Below are positions 1 to 7,918 of a DNA stretch of 64,000 nt, one piece after another. Each line of letters opens with the position of its first letter. Position 1 is the first letter of the stretch. A program made the position numbers and the translations under genes. This DNA is from an uncultured Eubacteriales bacterium (GTDB lineage: Bacteria; Bacillota; Clostridia; Oscillospirales; Oscillospiraceae). The notes under the pieces are model-generated. The model saw nothing but the letters and a program-made list of their open reading frames with translations, had not been told where the DNA came from and made no database searches. The stretch is from NCBI GenBank assembly GCA_900544765.1, contig UQWI01000004.1:136101-200100 (forward strand), written 5' to 3'.

Positions 1-517
1 GCAGCGGCATTATCACAATGTGCCCTGTCAGCTGCGCGCAGAGGGCGGCCAGGCCGAAATAGCACAGGGTCAGCAGGGAGACGGCGCCAAGCCACTGCGC
101 CAGCGCGCCGAGGCCGGAGGCGCCGAACAGCGCCTCCACAGCCAGAGATACGAGGAACACGAGCAGGTTTGCAGCCATAAGCGGCAGCAGACCCGCCGCT
201 GCAAGGGACAGGAACATGGAGCCGCGGTCAACAGGCAGGGCGGCGAAGAAGCCGGCCGAGCGCTCGGAATAGAGGTGAGAGAACACGGCCATGGCAGCAG
301 CACAGGCCGCCGCCGGGCAGAGCATGACGGCGGTGTTCGGTATGGAATTGAGCACGAGCGAGTTCGCGTCCGTGGCCGTCCAGCGCGTGAGCGTGTCGAT
401 TATGCTGACTGGCAGCACAAGCATCCAGATGAAGGCGTAGACCGCCCAGATGGGCCAGAAGCGCAGGACGCTCTTTGCGAAAATGCCGCGCTCAAAGTGC
501 AATGTCGCGGACTTCAC
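1..517 (-). CDS. ABC transporter permease, partial at window edge
   Basis: The frame opens at a GTG at 517 with a GGGAGGTGAGGG ribosome binding site 2 to 13 bases upstream and runs off the left edge, so only about the first 172 residues are visible. The visible part has a short basic N-terminus, then hydrophobic membrane segments (around residues 18-40, 55-75, 95-125 and 145-170). It overlaps the end of the ATPase gene by 26 bases, which indicates translational coupling and a transporter pair. The PVDRGSMF-like stretch after the second segment fits ABC-2 type permeases that are paired with YtrA regulators. The substrate cannot be told from the sequence. Confidence 0.7.
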   Translation of the reverse strand, partial: MKSATLHFERGIFAKSVLRFWPIWAVYAFIWMLVLPVSIIDTLTRWTATDANSLVLNSIPNTAVMLCPAAACAAAMAVFSHLYSERSAGFFAALPVDRGSMFLSLAAAGLLPLMAANLLVFLVSLAVEALFGASGLGALAQWLGAVSLLTLCYFGLAALCAQLTGHIVIMPL

Positions 518-1388
518 GTCCCTCACCTCCCAGCTCGTATATGAATATCTCCTCCAGCGTGAGGGGCACGGCGTCCACAAAGAGGGGGCCCTCGCGCTCT
601 ATGCGCTCCGTGACCGCCTCGGGCGAGCCCCGGACGATGAGGGTTTTAAGCTTGCCGGGGCCGGAGATGTGCATGACGTCCAGCCAGGCGGGAATCTCCC
701 TGCCCTCGGGCATGACCAGCTGTATCTTACATATATTCTCCTGCAGCTCAGAGAGCTGACGCTCCAGCAGCATCCTGCCGTTGTGTATGAAGCCGACGTT
801 GTCGCACACGTCCTCAAGCTCGCGCAGGTTGTGCGACGAGACGAGTACGCCAATACCGTGCTCAGCCACGTCGGAGAGCAGCAGAGACCAGACCTGACGG
901 CGCATTACGGGGTCCAGGCCGTCGACCGGCTCGTCCAGTACAAGCAGCTCAGGCCGCATGGAGAGGGCCAGCCAGAAGGCGGCCTGCTTCTTCATGCCTC
1001 GCGAAAAGCGCCTTATCGGCATCTTGCGGTCTATGGGGAAGGCTTCGGCCAAGCGTTCGAAGCGCTCGGCGTCGAAGCTCGGGAGCACGCTTTTGTAAAA
1101 GCGCATCATGTCGTTGACGTTGGCCTGCGGGAAGTAGAACACTTCGTCGGGGATGTAGGCCATGCGCGCCTTGACAGCGGTGTTTTCAAACACCGGCTCC
1201 CCGTCGGCAAGCACCTGCCCGCTGTCTGCGCGCAGTATGCCCGTTATGTGGCGTATGGCGGTTGTTTTGCCCGCTCCGTTCGGCCCTACCAGCCCGTAGA
1301 CCGCGCCGGAGGGTATGTGCATGTCCAGTCCGTCCAGGGCCTGATGAGCGCCGAAGCACTTTTTTACCCCGATAAGTTCAATTATCAT
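492..1388 (-). CDS. ABC transporter ATP-binding protein
   Basis: This 298-residue protein has a Walker A motif GPNGAGKTT at residues 35-43, a YtrB-like signature FSRGMKKQ, and Walker B LLVLDEPVDGLDP followed by a switch-region SSH. It would hydrolyse ATP to power the adjacent permease at the membrane. The start is taken at the ATG at 1388 because GGGAGGGCGG lies about 8 bases upstream. An in-frame ATG 18 bases earlier has no such site. The start overlaps the stop region of the GntR gene by 11 bases, so regulator, ATPase and permease form one operon. The order GntR, ATPase, permease matches the YtrA-type systems that often respond to cell-envelope stress. The substrate is unknown. Confidence 0.9.
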   Translation of the reverse strand: MIIELIGVKKCFGAHQALDGLDMHIPSGAVYGLVGPNGAGKTTAIRHITGILRADSGQVLADGEPVFENTAVKARMAYIPDEVFYFPQANVNDMMRFYKSVLPSFDAERFERLAEAFPIDRKMPIRRFSRGMKKQAAFWLALSMRPELLVLDEPVDGLDPVMRRQVWSLLLSDVAEHGIGVLVSSHNLRELEDVCDNVGFIHNGRMLLERQLSELQENICKIQLVMPEGREIPAWLDVMHISGPGKLKTLIVRGSPEAVTERIEREGPLFVDAVPLTLEEIFIYELGGEGREVRDIAL

Positions 1389-1749
1389 CGTGCGCCGCCC
1401 TCCCATCTATCCTGTCCTTGAGCTCCTCCGCCGTGAGTCCGAGGTAGGTCAGCTCCTCCACGGCGTCGTCAAAGGCGCGCAGCAGCTCGTCACGCCGCGC
1501 GGAGTCCACGCCCGCCATCTCGCGGGCAAAGCTGCCCTTGCCGGGCACGGAGACGATGTAGCCCTCGTGCTCAAGCTCGCGGTAGGCGCGCTGAATGGTG
1601 TTCGGGTTTATAACGAGCTGGCTGGCCAGCTCTCGCACGGAGGGCAGCTTCTCATCCGGCGGCAGCGCGCCGGACACTATGAGCCGCCGCAGCGAGTCCT
1701 TGACCTGCTCATAGATGGGACGCGAATCCCGGAAATTTATTGAAATCAT
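1378..1749 (-). CDS. GntR family transcriptional regulator, YtrA subfamily
   Basis: The 123-residue length is typical of the YtrA subfamily, which has a winged helix-turn-helix and a very short C-terminal dimer helix and no large ligand domain. The N-terminal RPIYEQVKDSLRRLI and the recognition segment INPNTIQRAYRELEHEGYI are characteristic. The ATG at 1749 is chosen because GGGGTGAGG lies about 5 bases upstream. It is the first gene of an operon with an ABC transporter and has a palindrome near its own promoter, so autorepression is likely. The inducer is unknown. Confidence 0.9.
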   Translation of the reverse strand: MISINFRDSRPIYEQVKDSLRRLIVSGALPPDEKLPSVRELASQLVINPNTIQRAYRELEHEGYIVSVPGKGSFAREMAGVDSARRDELLRAFDDAVEELTYLGLTAEELKDRIDGRAAHDDN

Positions 1750-1766
1750 CGCCTCACCCCGCAACC

Positions 1767-1785
1767 GTATTAGTCAACTTAATAC
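1767..1785. promoter_or_regulatory. Candidate YtrA-type operator palindrome
   Basis: GTATTA and TAATAC form a perfect 6-base inverted repeat with a 7-base spacer. It sits at about +1 of the promoter at 1790-1819, where bound repressor would block transcription. The arms resemble operators known for YtrA-type GntR proteins. Binding by the adjacent regulator is inference. Confidence 0.6.
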
Positions 1786-1789
1786 AGTT

Positions 1790-1819
1790 AGGATACACCA
1801 CCTGAAAGCAGTATGTCAA
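1790..1819 (-). promoter_or_regulatory. Sigma-A-like promoter of the GntR-ABC operon
   Basis: On the minus strand a TTGACA -35 box (1814-1819) is followed after 18 bases by TATCCT (1790-1795). Confidence 0.6.
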
Positions 1820-1858
1820 GCGATTGTATCAAAGTTGTATCATGTCGGCCCCAATTAG

Positions 1859-1886
1859 CAAAAAAGGAAGGCCCATCGGGCCTTCC
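1859..1886 (-). terminator. Intrinsic terminator after the S1-domain gene
   Basis: A 9-base perfect stem (1866-1874 with 1878-1886) and 3-base loop is followed on the minus strand by a run of six Ts. It ends the yabP-yabQ-divIC-S1 operon. Confidence 0.85.
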
Positions 1887-1898
1887 TGTAAAGCTTTA

Positions 1899-2366
1899 TC
1901 AGCGCGAGCGGCGGCGTGTGCGGTGGTCTGCGTACATCTTGTTGTCGGCCATGCGGCTGTCGGACTCCTGCATGAAGTGTTTGAGTTTGTCCTCGAAGCT
2001 GGCGTCGTTGGTCGGGCCATTTGCATGCGGCACGCTCTGCCTGTTGTAGTAGGGGCCGCTGTGGCTGCTGCGCGGCTGGCTGTTGCTGTACTGCCTGGGA
2101 GCGCGGCTCGGCCTGGCGTTCTGCGTTTCCGGGATCTCAGCCTTCTTCATGGAGAGGTTTATCTTCCCGTCGTCGGCTATGCCGATAATTTTGACCTTTA
2201 CGGTCTGTCCGTCCTGGACGTAGTCGTGTACGTCGTTTACGAATGTGTTGGCGATCTCGGATATGTGGACGAGTCCGCTTTTGCCGTCGGGCAGGGCTAC
2301 AAAAGCCCCAAATTTGGTAATGCCGGTTACCTTGCCTTCGAGTACCATTCCCACCTGCAGCTGCAT
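1899..2366 (-). CDS. yabR: S1 RNA-binding domain protein (YabR-like)
   Basis: Residues 1-75 form one S1/OB-fold domain, with VGMVLEGKVTGITKFGAFVAL, GLVHISEIA and KINLSMKKAE as typical strands. The rest to residue 155 is a basic and asparagine/serine-rich, probably disordered tail that ends in RRRSR. The family binds RNA or ribosomes. The position directly after divIC, nine bases from its stop, matches the yabR position in Bacillus. The gene symbol rests on that synteny. Its exact role is not known. Confidence 0.85.
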   Translation of the reverse strand: MQLQVGMVLEGKVTGITKFGAFVALPDGKSGLVHISEIANTFVNDVHDYVQDGQTVKVKIIGIADDGKINLSMKKAEIPETQNARPSRAPRQYSNSQPRSSHSGPYYNRQSVPHANGPTNDASFEDKLKHFMQESDSRMADNKMYADHRTRRRSR

Positions 2367-2375
2367 GTTTTTTCT

Positions 2376-2666
2376 TTATCCCCCTGTATGATATTGCTGT
2401 GAGTCTATCTCGTCAGGGTATACGAGGCCGAGCCTCTCCCTGGCAAGTCCTTCAATGACGGATGCCCTGTCAGCCCGGCCTTCGCGCAAAAGCTCCTCAA
2501 GCCCGGCGTTTTCCCTCCTCAACTCCGAGGCCCGTTCACTCAGCGCGTCCCTTGTCCGACTGTATCTCTCTATCTCCGCCCCGGCGGCGGCCAGACCGGC
2601 CAGAGCGTACAGAGACAGGGCGGCCGCGGCCAGAAGAGTAATCATACCTGCCCTTCCGTGCTTCAC
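2376..2666 (-). CDS. divIC: Septum formation initiator family protein (DivIC/FtsL-like)
   Basis: This 96-residue protein has one membrane segment at about residues 8-30, then a coiled coil (ALSERASELRRENAGLEELLRE) and a C-terminal VIEGLARERLGLVYPDE, the normal FtsL/DivIC layout. It would act with FtsB/FtsL-type partners at the division septum. The start is a GTG at 2666 with AAGGGAG upstream, since a later start at the next ATG would shorten the cytoplasmic tip. It overlaps the 3' end of yabQ by 131 bases in another frame, which is unusual. Confidence 0.85.
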   Translation of the reverse strand: MKHGRAGMITLLAAAALSLYALAGLAAAGAEIERYSRTRDALSERASELRRENAGLEELLREGRADRASVIEGLARERLGLVYPDEIDSQQYHTGG

Positions 2667-3132
2667 GGCGCTTGCTCCCTTCGTATTTTCCCGGCCGCCG
2701 TTTGGCCCGCCGGTTGCTTAACATTTTAAACCCACAGCGGACTTTTGAAAAGATACTTTTTTCAATTTTTTTGATTTTCCTGATTATGCTCAATTTATCA
2801 GCCGCTTTGCTGAGCACCTTGCCCAAATTATTAACAAGTTTATATAAAAACAGACAAATCGGGCGAGACAGCGTGAGCAGATAAGCAGCCAATCCGGCGC
2901 CCAGGCAGCAGAGCATAAACCACCTCAGGCGGCCGTCGCCGGGGCCCAGGGCGAACACAAAGAGCGAAAAGCCTGCGGCTATGCAATAGAGCGCGTCCAG
3001 CGCCGCCCGGCTGGACTTGCGCGCAGCGCTGCGCCGGAGCGCCCGGACGAGGTCATAACCAAATCCAAGGAGCGCCCCGGACAGGAGCGAATACACCGCC
3101 TGGACGGCCTGTGCGGACAGAGAAAGCTCCAT
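2536..3132 (-). CDS. yabQ: Spore cortex biosynthesis protein YabQ
   Basis: The N-terminal 105 residues are membrane-spanning with about four segments and match YabQ, a protein needed for spore cortex formation in the outer forespore membrane. The C-terminal part is highly basic (lysine then arginine rich). Residues about 85-140 come from a stretch (about 2725-2865) that is clearly AT-rich compared with its neighbours. The last 43 codons overlap the start of divIC. The gene lies two bases after yabP. The length of 198 residues is long for the family because of the basic tail. Confidence 0.85.
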   Translation of the reverse strand: MELSLSAQAVQAVYSLLSGALLGFGYDLVRALRRSAARKSSRAALDALYCIAAGFSLFVFALGPGDGRLRWFMLCCLGAGLAAYLLTLSRPICLFLYKLVNNLGKVLSKAADKLSIIRKIKKIEKSIFSKVRCGFKMLSNRRAKRRPGKYEGSKRREARKGRYDYSSGRGRPVSVRSGRSGRRRGGDREIQSDKGRAE

Positions 3133-3134
3133 AG

Positions 3135-3419
3135 TTATCCAAACAGGCGGCTCCAGAACCCTCCGGCCGCAGGCTGGTCGGAATAGCTCAGGTCGTTGAC
3201 CATGCCTTCCACAGATAGTTCCCCTGTGTCCAGGCTCAGCTTGCCGACGTGCAGCCCGGAGCCGGTGACCGTGAGCTCACCCAGCACGGTGCGCATGGAG
3301 ATGCGCTCCTCGTCAAAGCTCAGCACTTCCTCAACGCCGGTTACCGTCAGGCGCGAGCGCTCATCCATAGTAATGCGCTGCGGCCTGGCCGGGGCCTTGG
3401 CCTTGTCCTCGTAACCCAT
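3135..3419 (-). CDS. yabP: Sporulation protein YabP
   Basis: A 94-residue protein of the YabP/YqfC family, recognised by the beta-strand series RSRLTVTGVEEVLSFDEERISMRTVLGELTVTGSGLHVGKLSLDTGE (cited here in part). It acts with YabQ in spore coat and cortex assembly. A good site (GGAGGGTGAG) precedes the ATG. It is the first gene of the operon and has a sigma-E-like promoter upstream, which fits mother-cell expression. Confidence 0.9.
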   Translation of the reverse strand: MGYEDKAKAPARPQRITMDERSRLTVTGVEEVLSFDEERISMRTVLGELTVTGSGLHVGKLSLDTGELSVEGMVNDLSYSDQPAAGGFWSRLFG

Positions 3420-3442
3420 GTCTCACCCTCCTTTATGAGACA

Positions 3443-3471
3443 ATCATATGCCCGTCCGCAGGAAAAAATCA
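3443..3471 (-). promoter_or_regulatory. Candidate sigma-E promoter for yabPQ
   Basis: On the minus strand CATATGAT (3443-3450) resembles the sigma-E -10 box CATACAAT. TGATTTT lies 14 bases upstream at 3465-3471 as a weak -35. In Bacillus the yabPQ genes are sigma-E dependent, which supports the call. Confidence 0.4.
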
Positions 3472-3592
3472 GCGCCGCCGGACAGTTTTTTGCGCGCGGC
3501 CCGGCGGCGTGAAGTTTTGAGCATGATTTCCAGGTATACTTAATGAGCAGGAAAAAATCCGGCGCGGAGTTTGGGAGCTTTTGCCGAAGCCC

Positions 3593-3620
3593 TTGACGCC
3601 GCGCAAATATGTGTTATGTT
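3593..3620 (+). promoter_or_regulatory. Putative sigma-A promoter
   Basis: TTGACG (3593-3598) and TATGTT (3615-3620) are 16 bases apart and lie just before the small secreted-protein gene. Confidence 0.4.
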
Positions 3621-3638
3621 AACTATGAGGTGATTGAC

Positions 3639-4187
3639 ATGTGGAAGAAAACCGCTATGGTGGCGCTGGCCGTGCTGGCGCTGGCAGCCGCGTATATCCG
3701 GCCGGTGTACTCCGTGACAGTCGGCTCTCGTCCACTTCAGGGTTCCTGGGACAAGCAGAGCCTGGACGAAGCCTCCGCAATGGCCGTGGCCGCAGCCGAG
3801 GAGGTGGCGCGCTCGGGAAGCCAGGCGCCGGTGTACGAGACGAAGATGCATCTGTCGCTCTTACCGGCCAGCTCTGACGCGCCGGAGCTCGCCCGCGAGC
3901 TGCTATCGGGTTACGAGGGCGTGCAGCGGGCCTACAGGGTGAGTGTGGACGGCGTGGATATAGGCATAGCGGAGGACGCCACAGCCTTCGACGAGATTGT
4001 GCTGGCGTACATCGCACAGTACGCGCCCGTGGACTGCGTGAGCGCCGGGCTGGACAGCCAGGTGGAGCTCGAGGAGGTCTATATCCCGCAGGGCAGGGCC
4101 GATGACATCATGGATATATCGGCCAAGCTGCGCGGCGCGGCGCGCGTGAGCTATATCACGAGCGGGGGTGAGCGGGTGTACGCCTAA
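3639..4187 (+). CDS. Exported or membrane-anchored protein of unknown function
   Basis: The 182-residue product starts at the ATG at 3639, with GAGGTG upstream, and opens with a signal anchor (WKKTAMVALAVLALAAAY). Residues about 95-130 read SVDGVDIGIAEDATAFDEIVLAYIAQY, cited here across its length in part, which is like the small repeat found before the catalytic domain in clostridial M23 peptidases and G5 proteins. No peptidase domain is present. The stop codon overlaps the stop of the convergent rluA-like gene. Function is not recognised; a cell-envelope location is inferred. Confidence 0.7.
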   Translation: MWKKTAMVALAVLALAAAYIRPVYSVTVGSRPLQGSWDKQSLDEASAMAVAAAEEVARSGSQAPVYETKMHLSLLPASSDAPELARELLSGYEGVQRAYRVSVDGVDIGIAEDATAFDEIVLAYIAQYAPVDCVSAGLDSQVELEEVYIPQGRADDIMDISAKLRGAARVSYITSGGERVYA

Positions 4188-5077
4188 AATTCCGCCTCTC
4201 CGTCCGGCAGCAGGCAGCGCATGTCGTCAGGCAGCGGGGCCGTGACGCGGATATCCTCGCCGGTGAGCGGGTGGACGAGGCGCAGGGCGGCCGAGTGCAG
4301 GGCGGGCCGGGCTATATCGCGGCTGAGCCTGCCGTACAGCCGGTCGCCGAGCAGCGCGCAGCCTATCGAAGCCATATGTACCCTTATCTGATGCGTGCGC
4401 CCTGTCTCCGGCCTGAGCCGCACGAGGCAAAGCCCGTCCCAGGCGAGCTCCACCTTATAGTGCGTCAGGCTGGGAGCGCCGCCGGGGTCTGTGCAGAAGC
4501 GCTTTTCCTCTCCGACGCGGACGATGGGCGCGTCGATGATACCGCGCTCCTCCGGCGGCATGCCCACGCAGATGGCCAGATACTCGCGCCGGAAGAGCTC
4601 CGTGTGCAGCATCCTGCGCAGCCTGTCATGCATGTATCCGTTCTTGGCCGCGCACATCAGCCCGGTTGTGCCGCGGTCGAGACGGTTCACCGGGTGGAAG
4701 GGCGTGTTCGTGCCGAGATAGGCCGAGACCATGGAGCCAACCGTGGGCTCGCCCCGCTCGCTGCGGCCGTGTACGGCCATACCGGCAGGCTTGTTGATTA
4801 TCAGGATGTCGTCGTCCTCCCAGACCACGTCCGGCCTGGGCCCGCTGGGTGAGAAGGCGCCGGGCTTGGCGTCGCCGACGTCCACGGCCAGCACATCACC
4901 CGCGTGCAGGATATCTATGGTCCTGGCGGGCGCGCCGTTTATGCGCACGGAGTCAGGCCGGTGTTTGAGCCTGGTCACCAGCCCTGCCGAGAGCCCGAGC
5001 TGCCCCTGGAGCACAGAGCGCACACGCTTGCCCTCGCCCTCGGGCGGTACGGCGTACTCTATCGTGCGTCCGCTCAC
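4184..5077 (-). CDS. RluA family pseudouridine synthase
   Basis: The 297-residue protein has an N-terminal S4-like RNA-binding part (residues 1-80) and the RluA catalytic motif HPVNRLDRGTTGL near residue 130, whose aspartate is the nucleophile. Later GRTHQIRVHMASIG and GDRLYG are also typical. It converts uridine to pseudouridine in rRNA or tRNA; the target site cannot be told. The GTG start at 5077 overlaps the stop of the macro-domain gene (GTGA), so the two are cotranslated. Confidence 0.9.
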   Translation of the reverse strand: MSGRTIEYAVPPEGEGKRVRSVLQGQLGLSAGLVTRLKHRPDSVRINGAPARTIDILHAGDVLAVDVGDAKPGAFSPSGPRPDVVWEDDDILIINKPAGMAVHGRSERGEPTVGSMVSAYLGTNTPFHPVNRLDRGTTGLMCAAKNGYMHDRLRRMLHTELFRREYLAICVGMPPEERGIIDAPIVRVGEEKRFCTDPGGAPSLTHYKVELAWDGLCLVRLRPETGRTHQIRVHMASIGCALLGDRLYGRLSRDIARPALHSAALRLVHPLTGEDIRVTAPLPDDMRCLLPDGEAEF

Positions 5078-5589
5078 AGCTCGCCGAGGGCCTCTTCATA
5101 GGCGCGCTTTGTCCTGCTGTCGAAGCAGACCATGCGCACGCGCTCAATTTCCGTATGCTCCCCGAGATAGTCAGCTATTGCAGAGAGCGCGACGCGCGCG
5201 GCCTTGTCCACGGGATAGCCGTAGACACCGGTGCTTATAGATGGGAAGTCGACGGTTTTGCAGCCGTACCGGCTCGCCAGCTCCAGGCACGAGCGGTAGC
5301 AGCCTGCGAGCTTCTCAGCTTCGCCGTGCGTGCCGCCGTGCCAGACGGGGCCCGGTGTGTGCAGGACGTACCTGGCCTTCAGGTTGTAGCCCTTTGTTAT
5401 TTTCGCCTTTCCGGTCTCACAGCCGTGCAGGGTGCGGCACTCGGCGAGCAGCTGCGGCCCCGCAGCGCGGTGGATTGCGCCGTCCACGCCCCCGCCGCCC
5501 AGCAGCGAGGTGTTGGCCGCGTTGGCTATGGCATCGGCGTCGGAGCGGGTGATGTCGCCCTGTATTATCTCAATGCGTGTCTTGTCCAT
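5074..5589 (-). CDS. Macro domain protein (YmdB-like ADP-ribose hydrolase)
   Basis: A 171-residue single macro domain with IIQGDITRSDADAIANAANTSLLGGGGVDGAIHRAAG (cited in part), SISTGVYGYP and the spacing of the O-acetyl-ADP-ribose deacetylase group. It probably removes acetyl-ADP-ribose or mono-ADP-ribose. The start at 5589 is supported by AAGGAGG 7 bases upstream. It precedes and overlaps the pseudouridine synthase gene. Confidence 0.9.
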   Translation of the reverse strand: MDKTRIEIIQGDITRSDADAIANAANTSLLGGGGVDGAIHRAAGPQLLAECRTLHGCETGKAKITKGYNLKARYVLHTPGPVWHGGTHGEAEKLAGCYRSCLELASRYGCKTVDFPSISTGVYGYPVDKAARVALSAIADYLGEHTEIERVRMVCFDSRTKRAYEEALGEL

Positions 5590-5636
5590 GCTGAAGCCTC
5601 CTTTTAGGCCATGATACCACGCCCTGGGCAAAAAGG

Positions 5637-5664
5637 AAACCCCGGAACGGTAATTCCGGGGTTT
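5637..5664 (-). terminator. Terminator of the rpmG-secE-nusG-rplK-rplA operon
   Basis: An 11-base perfect stem (5637-5647 with 5654-5664) lies just after rplA and is followed on the minus strand by CCTTTTT. Confidence 0.85.
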
Positions 5665-5683
5665 TACCTGTATAGAGCCGTAC

Positions 5684-6376
5684 TTACTGGGCCTTGTTGG
5701 CGTTAATCTTCACGCCGGGACCCATGGTGGAAGCGGTGACGCAGCTCCTGATGTACTGGCCCTTGGCGGCAGCGGGCTTGGCGCGCACGATGGCTCCGAT
5801 GAGGGTGTTGTAGTTCTCAACAAGCTTCTCGGCGCCGAAGCTGACCTTGCCGATGGGGCAGTGGATGATGTTGGTCTTGTCGAGGCGGTACTCAACCTTA
5901 CCGGCCTTGGCCTCGCTGACGGCCTGGGCGATGTTCGGGGTGACGGTACCGGCCTTCGGGCTGGGCATCAGGCCCTTGGGGCCGAGCAGCTTACCGAGAC
6001 GGCCGACGACGCCCATCATGTCGGGGCTGGCGATAACGGTGTCAAACTCGAACCAGTTCTCCTGCTGGATCTTCTGGACGAGCTCCTGGCCGCCGGCGTA
6101 ATCGGCGCCGGCCGCCTTGGCCTCTTCCTCGCGCTCGGGCTTGCAGAAAACGAGCACACGGACGGTCTTGCCGGTGCCGTTGGGCAGGACGACGGCGCCG
6201 CGGACCTGCTGGTCGGCGTGGCGGGAGTCGACGCCGAGCTTGACGTGCAGCTCGACGGTCTCGTCGAACTTGGCGCGGCTGGCCTTGCAGACGAGCTCAA
6301 AGGCCTCCTGCGGGTCGTACTGAGTCTGCCTATCTATGAGCTTCTCGCTCTCTTTATAATTCTTACCTCTGAACAA
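5684..6376 (-). CDS. rplA: 50S ribosomal protein L1
   Basis: The 230-residue length and the sequences [32 protein letters not shown] (cited in part) and [18 protein letters not shown] identify L1, which binds 23S rRNA at the L1 stalk and can repress its own operon. The start codon is TTG at 6376, with AGGAGG about 8 bases upstream. It is the last gene of the operon. The usual rplJ-rplL genes do not follow. Confidence 0.97.
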   Translation of the reverse strand: MFRGKNYKESEKLIDRQTQYDPQEAFELVCKASRAKFDETVELHVKLGVDSRHADQQVRGAVVLPNGTGKTVRVLVFCKPEREEEAKAAGADYAGGQELVQKIQQENWFEFDTVIASPDMMGVVGRLGKLLGPKGLMPSPKAGTVTPNIAQAVSEAKAGKVEYRLDKTNIIHCPIGKVSFGAEKLVENYNTLIGAIVRAKPAAAKGQYIRSCVTASTMGPGVKINANKAQ

Positions 6377-6459
6377 TTTGATTTCCTCCTAAAAATGTGG
6401 TTCGTCGGAGTTGTTGAGCCTTAGCGGCCCACTTGTCCTCCCACGTTAGGGGCTTAAGC

Positions 6460-6885
6460 TCAGTCGCCCACCAGGACGCCCATGCTGCGGCAGGTGCCGG
6501 CAATCATGCTCATGGCGCTCTCAACGCTGGTGCAGTTGAGGTCGGGCATCTTCTGCTCGGCTATCTTGCGAAGATCCTCTTTGCTGATGGTGGCAACCTT
6601 GTCGCGCTGGGGCACACCGGAGGCCTTGTCGATGCCGCAGGCCTTCTTTATGAGCAGGGCCGCGGGCGGGGTCTTGGTGATGAAGGTGAAGCTGCGGTCG
6701 GAGTACACGGTGATGACGACAGGGATCATCATGCCCATGTCGCCCTTGGTGCGCTCGTTAAAATCCTTGGTGAACTGACCGATGTTCACGCCGTACTGAC
6801 CCAGAGCGGGGCCGACGGGGGGCGCCGGAGTGGCCTTGCCGGCCGGCACCTGGAAACGGATATATCCAACGACTTTCTGTGCCAA
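6460..6885 (-). CDS. rplK: 50S ribosomal protein L11
   Basis: The 141-residue length and [20 protein letters not shown], typical of the L11 N-terminal domain, identify the gene. L11 forms the GTPase-associated centre and is needed for RelA activation. The start codon is TTG at 6885 with GAGGTG upstream. An 83-base spacer separates it from rplA. Confidence 0.97.
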   Translation of the reverse strand: MAQKVVGYIRFQVPAGKATPAPPVGPALGQYGVNIGQFTKDFNERTKGDMGMMIPVVITVYSDRSFTFITKTPPAALLIKKACGIDKASGVPQRDKVATISKEDLRKIAEQKMPDLNCTSVESAMSMIAGTCRSMGVLVGD

Positions 6886-6932
6886 GTCAAAGCACCTCTT
6901 TCATAATATTTAAGCGGGGGAGGGCGAAGCGG

Positions 6933-7457
6933 TCAATCCTTGACCGGCTCCACCTGGTCGAGCTCCAAATCGACCGGAGTTTCGCGGCCGAACATGGAGA
7001 CGACAACGCGCACGCGGTCTTTCTCCGGCTCGAGCTCCTCGACCGTGCCGAGGAAGCCGTCCAGCGGGCCGTCGATGACCTTGACCGTGTCCCCGACCTC
7101 GAAGCCGACGACAATCTCGTGCCTTTCGACGCCGAGGTCGTAAATCTCCTGCTCGGTGAGGGGGATGGCCTTGTTGGACGCGCCGACAAAGCCGGTCGCG
7201 CCGCGCACGTTGCGGACAAGATGCCAGCTCTCGTCCGTCATAATCATCTTGATGAGGACGTATCCGGGGAACACCTTGCGCTCATAGGTCTTTTCACCAT
7301 TGTCGGTGTGCTCGGTAACGGTCTCCATCGGAATGTTGACCTCCTGGATGAGGTCGGTCATTTTGCGGTTCTCCGCCGCCTTCATTACAGCGGCGGCAAC
7401 GGCGTTTTCATATCCCGAGTATGTGTGGACCACATACCATTTCGCCTCGTCAGCCAT
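6933..7457 (-). CDS. nusG: Transcription termination/antitermination protein NusG
   Basis: A 174-residue protein with the NGN domain (AKWYVVHTYSGYENAVAAA, FPGYVLIKM, TGFVG) and a C-terminal KOW domain (VGDTVKVIDGPLDGFLGTV). It binds RNA polymerase and affects pausing and coupling with translation. It lies 5 bases after secE. Confidence 0.97.
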   Translation of the reverse strand: MADEAKWYVVHTYSGYENAVAAAVMKAAENRKMTDLIQEVNIPMETVTEHTDNGEKTYERKVFPGYVLIKMIMTDESWHLVRNVRGATGFVGASNKAIPLTEQEIYDLGVERHEIVVGFEVGDTVKVIDGPLDGFLGTVEELEPEKDRVRVVVSMFGRETPVDLELDQVEPVKD

Positions 7458-7462
7458 CGCGC

Positions 7463-7732
7463 TTACACCAGGTCGATGAGGGTCTGGACTCCGAGGGAGG
7501 CCAGAGTGTCAAAGAGCCAGAGAGCCACGGCGGCCACGGCCATCATAGCCAGCGCCACGCCGGTGTTGGTGGCCACCTGCTTGCCGGTGGGCCAAACGAC
7601 CTTCTTGACTTCGCTCCTGAACTCGCGGAACCATTTGCCCACGCGCTTGGAGAAGGGAAGCTTCTCGTCGGTCTTCTTAACGGCGCTGGTAGAGGTCTTG
7701 GCGGGGGCGGAACTCTTGTTTGCTTCTGCCAT
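7463..7732 (-). CDS. secE: Preprotein translocase subunit SecE
   Basis: An 89-residue protein with a polar, lysine-rich N-terminus, the conserved RVGKWFREFRSEVKKVVWPTG amphipathic helix (cited in part) and one C-terminal membrane segment. It is the essential clamp of the SecYEG channel. The place between rpmG and nusG is standard. Confidence 0.95.
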   Translation of the reverse strand: MAEANKSSAPAKTSTSAVKKTDEKLPFSKRVGKWFREFRSEVKKVVWPTGKQVATNTGVALAMMAVAAVALWLFDTLASLGVQTLIDLV

Positions 7733-7756
7733 TAGACTGAAAACTCCTTTCGCGCC

Positions 7757-7918
7757 TTACTTAGTCTCGTTGTGGACCGTGTACTTGCGGCAGCGGGGGC
7801 AGTACTTCTTCATCTCAAGACGGTCAGGCGTGTTCTTCTTGTTCTTGACCGTGAAGTAGTTGCGCTCCTTGCATTCGCTGCACCTGAGTATAACTTTTAC
7901 TCTTGCGCCAACAGCCAT
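7757..7918 (-). CDS. rpmG: 50S ribosomal protein L33
   Basis: A 53-residue product with CSECKERNY and [10 protein letters not shown], the zinc-binding form of L33. AAGGAGG lies 8 bases before the ATG at 7918. An upstream open frame to 8080 is not needed, as the protein has a normal L33 length from this start. Confidence 0.95.
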   Translation of the reverse strand: MAVGARVKVILRCSECKERNYFTVKNKKNTPDRLEMKKYCPRCRKYTVHNETK

